DNA of 9,602 nucleotides, from assembly GCA_023400335.1 (NCBI GenBank), contig JAEXFF010000001.1:1-9602 (forward strand), in the 5' to 3' direction. The notes under the pieces are model-generated. The model was not told where the DNA came from. It was given only the letters and a program-made list of their open reading frames with translations, and did no database searches. Shown piece by piece: positions 6,050-9,602 of this stretch; the stretch's first letter is position 1, and each line of letters begins with the position of its first letter. The position numbers and the translations under genes were made by a program. The DNA comes from Bacteroidota bacterium (GTDB taxonomy: Bacteria; Bacteroidota; Bacteroidia; Bacteroidales; Marinifilaceae).

Positions 6050-7450
6050 TTACTTTATATCACTGATCTTACAAATTTCCATAAAAGAGGCACCCCTCAC
6101 ATACCCGAAACTACCGCCAATCACCAGAATATAATCGTCTTCCTGATATCCGGCTTTCAACAATACATCGGGTATAGCCTGAATAAATTCATCCCGGGAG
6201 GTAGGTTTAGCAGTATAGTAAGGACGTATTCCGAAAGAAAGGGCCAGTTCCCGCATCACTTTAGGATTATAACAACGGGCATATACGGGCAGTTCTCCCC
6301 GGAAAGCAGATAAATAACGGGCTGTACGTCCGCTCAAGGTATCTACAAAAATCGCTTTTATTGGTAACATTGTCGTAGTCTTCACAGCTACACGCGCAAG
6401 TGCTGCTGTCACTTCATTATTGATCCGGACCAGACTTCTTCCGGAATCGGGGGGAGTTGTCGATTCGTTGGCTTCTGCTACTTTTGTCATCACTTCCACC
6501 GCTTCCAAGGGATAATTTCCGTAGGCGGTCTCACCGCTCAACATAATAGCGTCTGTACCCATAAAAATAGCATTTGCGATGTCGCTCACCTCTGCCCGCG
6601 TTGGACGGGGATGTTCAATCATCGTATGCAGCATTTGGGTAGCGATAATAACCGGTTTCTTGCTCTCAATGCATTTCGTTACAATACACCGCTGAATCTT
6701 TGGTATCTTTTCTGCATCTATCTCAATAGCTAAATCCCCCCGGGCCACCATTACCCCATATACATGATCCAGGATTTCATCGATATTATCTACACCTTCC
6801 TGGTTTTCAATTTTTGCAATAATTTTAATATCGCTGTTGTGCTGGTCCAGAATTTCCTGAATACCAATGACATCTTCTTTATTCCGGACAAAAGAATGAG
6901 CAATAAAATCGAGATGATTCTCGATAGCGAATTCGATAAATGCGCGGTCTTTTTCACTTAAAGACTGCAATTTCATCGAGGCTCCCGGGACATTGACACT
7001 TTTTTTGTCCTTGATAAAACCGGGATTCGTTGCTACTACCTCCAAACGATCCTCGTATTTGTCCTGAACGACAAATTCCATATCCCCGTCATCGACCAAA
7101 ATCTTATCTCCGATTTTAATATCCTGAGCAAAATTCTCATAGGATACATGTACCAGTTTCTGATCCAGGGTTAACTCCTCTTTTCCGGTAATATAAATTA
7201 CTTCTCCTTTTTCCACCTCTATAGGTACAGCCACCTGTTTTGTCCGCACCTCCGGCCCTTTGGTATCTATCAAAAGAGGTATTTTGTCCGATACTGCCCT
7301 GACATTCCGGATTACCTTCATGGCATCATCCAGCGTCTGATGAGCCGTATTCAAACGTACAACATCCATCCCTGCTTCATACAAATCCCGCAGAAAATCG
7401 ATATCACATCTTTTATCTGAAATCGTAGCCACAATTTTTGTCCTTTTCAT
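6050..7450 (-). CDS. pyk: Pyruvate kinase
   Basis: Converts phosphoenolpyruvate and ADP to pyruvate and ATP, the last step of glycolysis, in the cytoplasm. The product has 466 residues, a normal length for bacterial enzymes lacking an extra C-terminal domain. The barrel begins with TKIVATISDKR (4-14) and holds R32 in VRLN, DTKGPEVRT (62-70), the B-domain insert at about 72-160, KIENQEGVD (213-221, catalytic K213 and metal ligand E215), MVARGDLAIEI (234-244, metal ligand D239), ATQMLHTM (270-277, T271) and PRPTRAEVSDIANA (281-294). The C-terminal domain ends in GGSFGYVRGASFMEI. The usual NFSHG is NTAHQ (34-38), replacing a Ser whose counterpart in the muscle enzyme helps bind K+; I believe this is a Bacteroidetes lineage trait. 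E67 of DTKGPE matches the K+-dependent type. It lies 117 nt downstream of aroQ and is probably co-transcribed. A TAGCTTTG box within aroQ (7610-7617) could give an internal start. Confidence 0.97.
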   Translation of the reverse strand: MKRTKIVATISDKRCDIDFLRDLYEAGMDVVRLNTAHQTLDDAMKVIRNVRAVSDKIPLLIDTKGPEVRTKQVAVPIEVEKGEVIYITGKEELTLDQKLVHVSYENFAQDIKIGDKILVDDGDMEFVVQDKYEDRLEVVATNPGFIKDKKSVNVPGASMKLQSLSEKDRAFIEFAIENHLDFIAHSFVRNKEDVIGIQEILDQHNSDIKIIAKIENQEGVDNIDEILDHVYGVMVARGDLAIEIDAEKIPKIQRCIVTKCIESKKPVIIATQMLHTMIEHPRPTRAEVSDIANAIFMGTDAIMLSGETAYGNYPLEAVEVMTKVAEANESTTPPDSGRSLVRINNEVTAALARVAVKTTTMLPIKAIFVDTLSGRTARYLSAFRGELPVYARCYNPKVMRELALSFGIRPYYTAKPTSRDEFIQAIPDVLLKAGYQEDDYILVIGGSFGYVRGASFMEICKISDIK

Positions 7451-7531
7451 ATATTTATCATTTTCTTTTGATACTTATCAGGAAATAAAAACTGACAAAA
7501 CTTCGTATAACTCTATTTTACCTTAAACGTA

Positions 7532-7545
7532 CTGCCTGCTGGCAG
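7532..7545. repeat. Short inverted repeat between aroQ and pyk
   Basis: CTGCC (7532-7536) and GGCAG (7541-7545) are perfect reverse complements around TGCT. The same bases also allow CCTGC/GCAGG pairing with a 2-nt loop. It is the only G/C-rich element in a 117-nt A/T-rich gap. No T-run follows on either strand, so it is not an intrinsic terminator. It may be an RNA processing or protein-binding site, or chance. Confidence 0.3.
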
Positions 7546-7567
7546 GTATAAGAAATCCGCATTTCTT

Positions 7568-8008
7568 TTATTTATCCGATTCATTTTTCTTCCGAAGCTG
7601 TAGAGCCTGCAAAGCTAATTCGTAGGAATGCAGTCCAAATCCGGCTATACTTCCCCAACAAACAGAGGATAAAAAAGAAGTATGCCGGAAACTTTCCCGT
7701 TTCGCCACATTGGAAATATGCACTTCTATCACTTTTGCCTTTACCGCCGCAACAGCATCTGCAATAGCTACTGAAGTATGAGTATATCCTCCGGCATTAA
7801 AAATAATGCCGTCGTATTCAAATCCCACTTCGTGAATCTTATCAATCAACGCTCCTTCACTGTTCGATTGGTAATAGGCAATTGTCTCCTCCGGATACTT
7901 TTTCTGAAGTTCTTTCAGATAGGTATCAAAAGACATTTTTCCATATACATCCGGTTCCCGTACCCCTAATAAATTCAAATTAGGGCCATTTAAAATCAAT
8001 ATTTTCAT
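7568..8008 (-). CDS. aroQ: 3-dehydroquinate dehydratase, type II
   Basis: Catalyses dehydration of 3-dehydroquinate to 3-dehydroshikimate in the cytoplasmic shikimate pathway to aromatic amino acids. I start at ATG 8008, giving 146 residues beginning MKILILNGPNLNLLG, the usual family N-terminus. An in-frame ATG two codons upstream (8014) is possible. A TTG at 8026 is open but unlikely, since it overlaps a TAACTTTG promoter-like box and would add non-family residues. Active-site residues are all present by position: R17 and Y22 in REPDVYG (Y22 the catalytic base), N71 in FNAGGYTHTS, H97 in EVHISN and R104 in KRESFRH, with the flexible loop between them. SNSEGALIDKIHE and GLHSYELAL are also typical. 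The enzyme forms dodecamers in characterised relatives. It is divergent from xerD and upstream of pyk, an order I recall from other Bacteroidales. Confidence 0.96.
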   Translation of the reverse strand: MKILILNGPNLNLLGVREPDVYGKMSFDTYLKELQKKYPEETIAYYQSNSEGALIDKIHEVGFEYDGIIFNAGGYTHTSVAIADAVAAVKAKVIEVHISNVAKRESFRHTSFLSSVCWGSIAGFGLHSYELALQALQLRKKNESDK

Positions 8009-8023
8009 ACGCATTCCTTTGCT

Positions 8024-8044
8024 CAAAGTTATTTTACAAATTTA
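8024..8044 (-). promoter_or_regulatory. Two -7-type boxes upstream of aroQ
   Basis: TAAATTTG (8037-8044) and TAACTTTG (8024-8031), read on the minus strand, both match the Bacteroidetes -7 consensus TAnnTTTG. The first would give a leader of about 20 nt before ATG 8008, the second a very short one. Neither has TTTG at the ideal 19-21 nt spacing; the nearest (8068-8071) is 23 nt from the first box. Their position argues against translation starting at the TTG at 8026. Confidence 0.45.
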
Positions 8045-8255
8045 GTTATTTTTCCCGTTTTAACTTTCAAAAAAATGATTTTATCATCTGACTTTTTATT
8101 TTAATAACAGGAGATATTTTTGTAAAATATATTTCCTTTGCAGGAATTTAATCCGGCTCTGGAATAACGGCATTTACCCACATATTTCATTATTTTCATT
8201 CAATTTTAATATACAAAAACCGGGATACTTCAATTTTGGATATAATTAACATATT

Positions 8256-8384
8256 ATGAAAAGAAATATCTTGCATTTTATGCTATTATTATTTTACTTT
8301 GTAATGGTAATTTATAAAAACAATAACATAGAATATAAAAAAAATATCTATATTTACCACTTGATTCTAACCAGTGTCTTTTGA
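8256..8384 (+). CDS. Possible 42-residue small membrane protein (uncertain)
   Basis: An ATG-to-TGA frame in the aroQ/xerD spacer encodes a Lys/Arg start (MKRN), one strongly hydrophobic stretch at about residues 5-19 (ILHFMLLLFYFVMVI) and a Lys/Asn/Tyr-rich tail. This would suit a single-pass small membrane protein or an uncleaved signal-like peptide. No family is recognised. The stop codon overlaps the -35-like TTGACA of the xerD promoter. The spacer is very A/T-rich, so hydrophobic codons (TTA, TTT, ATT) arise easily by chance, and only a poor promoter-like CAATTTTG is seen upstream. Treat it as a candidate only. Confidence 0.2.
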   Translation: MKRNILHFMLLLFYFVMVIYKNNNIEYKKNIYIYHLILTSVF

Positions 8385-8409
8385 CAGAGAAGGTTAAGGT
8401 GTTTATATT
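8380..8409 (+). promoter_or_regulatory. Probable xerD promoter
   Basis: TTGACA (8381-8386) is followed after exactly 17 nt by TATATT (8404-8409), a near-consensus sigma-70-like arrangement. In Bacteroidetes terms the same place reads TTTG (8380-8383), 20 nt, then TATATTAT, keeping the -33 box and spacing but only part of TAnnTTTG. Transcription would start near 8416, about 40 nt before the preferred xerD ATG at 8455 and after the alternative ATG at 8410. Confidence 0.5.
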
Positions 8410-8454
8410 ATGTACTTGGGTGTTAATTTAGTATGGATTAAAATAAAAAACAAA

Positions 8455-9405
8455 ATGACTTGGGATAACGCTATTGAAAACTACAAGACTTTTCTTATTT
8501 TGGAAAAATCACTTTCCTCCAATTCGGTTGAAGCGTATTTAAATGACGTACGTAAATTGGCTAAATTTTGCGAAGAAGGGCATGAGGTTAAAGAAGTAGA
8601 ACAAGTAACCTACGATATATTAAAAGGTTATTTGCTTTTTGTAAATGATTTGGGAGTAACAAACCGCACACAGGCCAGGAGTATTTCCAGTATCCGTTCT
8701 TTTTTCAAATTTTTAGTATATGATGGAATTTTAACCAGCAATCCTACCAAAATGTTGGAAGCTCCTAAAATCGGACGCAAGCTTCCGAGTATACTTACAG
8801 TAGAAGAAATTGATTCTATTTTGAATGCTGTTGAGATGTATAAACCGGAAGGTCAAAGAAATAAAGCTATTATTGAAACCTTATATTCTTGCGGATTAAG
8901 AGTATCTGAATTAATCGGTGTCAAAATTTCCAATATCAATTTCCGCATGGGAACGATTAAAATCGAAGGGAAAGGAAATAAAGAAAGAATGATTCCGTTA
9001 AGCAAAAATGCAAAACAGGAAATCAAATTATATATGAAAGGATACCGGGACTATTTGGATATCCAAAAAGGGTATGAAGATATTCTGTTCCTGAATAAAC
9101 GCGGGACAGCATTATCCAGGGTAATGGTATTCAATATCATCAAACATCTTTCAGAAAGGGCCGGGATTAAAAAATCGGTATCTCCGCATACATTCCGGCA
9201 TTCTTTTGCATCACACCTGGTAAACGGAGGAGCAGACCTGAGAGCTGTACAGGATATGCTAGGACATGAATCTATTCTGACAACTGAAATTTATACCCAT
9301 CTGGATAATCACTACCTCCGGGATACGATTAATAAATACCATCCCCGGATTATGAAAGAAGAAATTTCAAAAGAAGAAGAAGAAAAAAATAAAAAGAAAA
9401 AATAA
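8455..9405 (+). CDS. xerD: Tyrosine recombinase XerD
   Basis: Site-specific recombinase that with a partner resolves chromosome dimers at dif before cell division. Starting at ATG 8455 gives 316 residues. An in-frame ATG at 8410 would add 15 residues but lies inside the predicted promoter. With the 8455 start the catalytic residues are R149 (YSCGLRVSELIG), K173 (EGKGNKER), H245 and R248 (SPHTFRHSFASHL), H271 (LGHESI) and nucleophile Y280 (IYTHL), each within one residue of their positions in the E. coli protein. Residues 1-90 form the SAM-like core-binding domain (AIENYKTFLILEKSLSSNSV), and 110-300 the catalytic domain. A Lys/Glu-rich tail of about 15 residues extends beyond the usual end. 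Bacteroidetes carry several related integrases, but the conserved place next to aroQ-pyk and the lack of mobile-element genes favour the housekeeping enzyme. It is followed by a strong terminator. Confidence 0.93.
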   Translation: MTWDNAIENYKTFLILEKSLSSNSVEAYLNDVRKLAKFCEEGHEVKEVEQVTYDILKGYLLFVNDLGVTNRTQARSISSIRSFFKFLVYDGILTSNPTKMLEAPKIGRKLPSILTVEEIDSILNAVEMYKPEGQRNKAIIETLYSCGLRVSELIGVKISNINFRMGTIKIEGKGNKERMIPLSKNAKQEIKLYMKGYRDYLDIQKGYEDILFLNKRGTALSRVMVFNIIKHLSERAGIKKSVSPHTFRHSFASHLVNGGADLRAVQDMLGHESILTTEIYTHLDNHYLRDTINKYHPRIMKEEISKEEEEKNKKKK

Positions 9406-9410
9406 GTCAC

Positions 9411-9439
9411 AAAAGAGCGTTTAAAACGCTCTTTTTTTT
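9411..9439 (+). terminator. Intrinsic terminator of xerD
   Basis: AAAAGAGCGTTT (9411-9422) and AAACGCTCTTTT (9424-9435) are perfect reverse complements around one base, giving a 10-bp working stem with a 5-nt loop, followed by an uninterrupted T-run to 9439. It begins six nt after the xerD stop codon. It separates xerD from the next gene on the same strand. Confidence 0.9.
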
Positions 9440-9446
9440 ATCTTCG
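9439..9446 (+). promoter_or_regulatory. -7-like box before the HEAT-repeat-like gene
   Basis: TATCTTCG differs from TAnnTTTG at one position and lies 20 nt before the ATG at 9467, a normal distance. It directly follows the xerD terminator. No TTTG is found at the -33 spacing, which falls within the terminator stem. Confidence 0.35.
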
Positions 9447-9466
9447 CATACCTCAAATAAAAAAAG

Positions 9467-9602
9467 ATGGAAAACAAAGACGATGTTCTGAAAAGGCTGA
9501 GCAGTGAAGATCCGGACTGCCGGAAAGAAGCCATTGAAATAATCAAAACAGAAGGAGATTTATCTATCATCCCTGCTTTACTGAATTTATTGTGTGCGGG
9601 AC
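9467..9602 (+). CDS. HEAT-repeat-like protein, N-terminal fragment (cut by window edge)
   Basis: Forty-five complete codons from ATG 9467 are open to the window end. The start MENKDDVLKRLSSEDPDCR is followed by KEAIEIIKTEGDLSIIPALL and NLL, a paired-helix pattern like HEAT or PBS-lyase-type repeats (leucines at helix faces, D-P before a helix, a Gly-Asp turn, then IPALLNLL). Such proteins are usually scaffolds with no catalytic role. No signal peptide is present, so a cytoplasmic location is expected. The leader AAATAAAAAAAG before ATG is A-rich, as is usual here. Only one repeat is visible, so the family call is tentative; the reading frame itself is convincing because of its start, promoter-like box and upstream terminator. 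Confidence 0.65.
   Translation, partial: MENKDDVLKRLSSEDPDCRKEAIEIIKTEGDLSIIPALLNLLCAG

Noticed and set aside
5946..6134. 62-residue plus-strand frame in the GH31/pyk spacer
   Set aside because: It overlaps the 3' end of pyk antisense, has no promoter-like box and no recognisable composition; read as chance.
5956..6208. GGGAGGTAGGTT occurring near 5957 and again near 6197 within pyk
   Set aside because: Only about 12 bases match and flanks differ, so no duplication of the pyk end is supported.
7610..7639. TAGCTTTG with TTTG 18 nt upstream inside aroQ as an internal pyk promoter
   Set aside because: The -7 box matches, but the spacing is slightly short and the site lies within coding sequence; mentioned under pyk but not annotated.
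8410..8454. Longer XerD start at ATG 8410
   Set aside because: The extra 15 residues lack family similarity, shift catalytic residues away from E. coli positions, and begin within the predicted promoter.
8455..9405. Reading the recombinase as an integrase of a mobile element
   Set aside because: Single housekeeping-like gene next to aroQ-pyk, no tRNA attachment site, excisionase, or other mobile-element genes in the window.

Overview
This window looks like chromosomal DNA from a member of the Bacteroidales (Bacteroidota); I would not go below order. Several signs agree. Two promoters carry the Bacteroidetes -7 box TAnnTTTG (seen as TAACTTTG on the minus strand), leaders are A/T-rich without Shine-Dalgarno sequences, signal peptides end in ...A|Q, and there are small PorT-type outer-membrane beta-barrels, secreted host-glycan-type glycosidases, and the gene order xerD / aroQ-pyk that I recall from Bacteroides-like genomes. 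No insertion sequence, CRISPR array, rRNA or tRNA was seen.

Layout. Positions 1-8008 are transcribed leftward (minus strand): a GH29 alpha-L-fucosidase cut by the left edge (1-620), two paralogous 198-residue outer-membrane beta-barrel proteins (789-1385 and 1859-2455), a 1059-residue multidomain GH31 glycosidase (2581-5760), pyruvate kinase (6050-7450) and type II 3-dehydroquinate dehydratase (7568-8008). A divergent A/T-rich spacer (8009-8454) leads to rightward xerD (8455-9405), a strong terminator, and the start of a HEAT-repeat-like gene cut by the right edge (9467-9602).

Transcription units. Good intrinsic terminators end the GH31 gene (2523-2552), the second barrel gene (1803-1837) and xerD (9411-9439), so most genes here look monocistronic. 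aroQ and pyk are probably co-transcribed. The first barrel gene has a complete Bacteroidetes promoter (1416-1448). The fucosidase start is preceded directly by a perfect 11-bp hairpin.

How the parts fit together. The right half is housekeeping: shikimate pathway, glycolysis and chromosome-dimer resolution. The left half is accessory: the fucosidase and a GH31 enzyme whose active-site motifs resemble the alpha-N-acetylgalactosaminidase clade would suit trimming of mucin or blood-group glycans in the periplasm. No SusC/SusD pair or regulator is present, so this is not a complete polysaccharide-utilization locus within the window. The most unusual non-coding stretch is the spacer between the two barrel genes (about 1450-1800), which holds short direct repeats, a long-range imperfect inverted repeat and two mutually exclusive hairpins. 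I did not find a convincing new multi-gene system.
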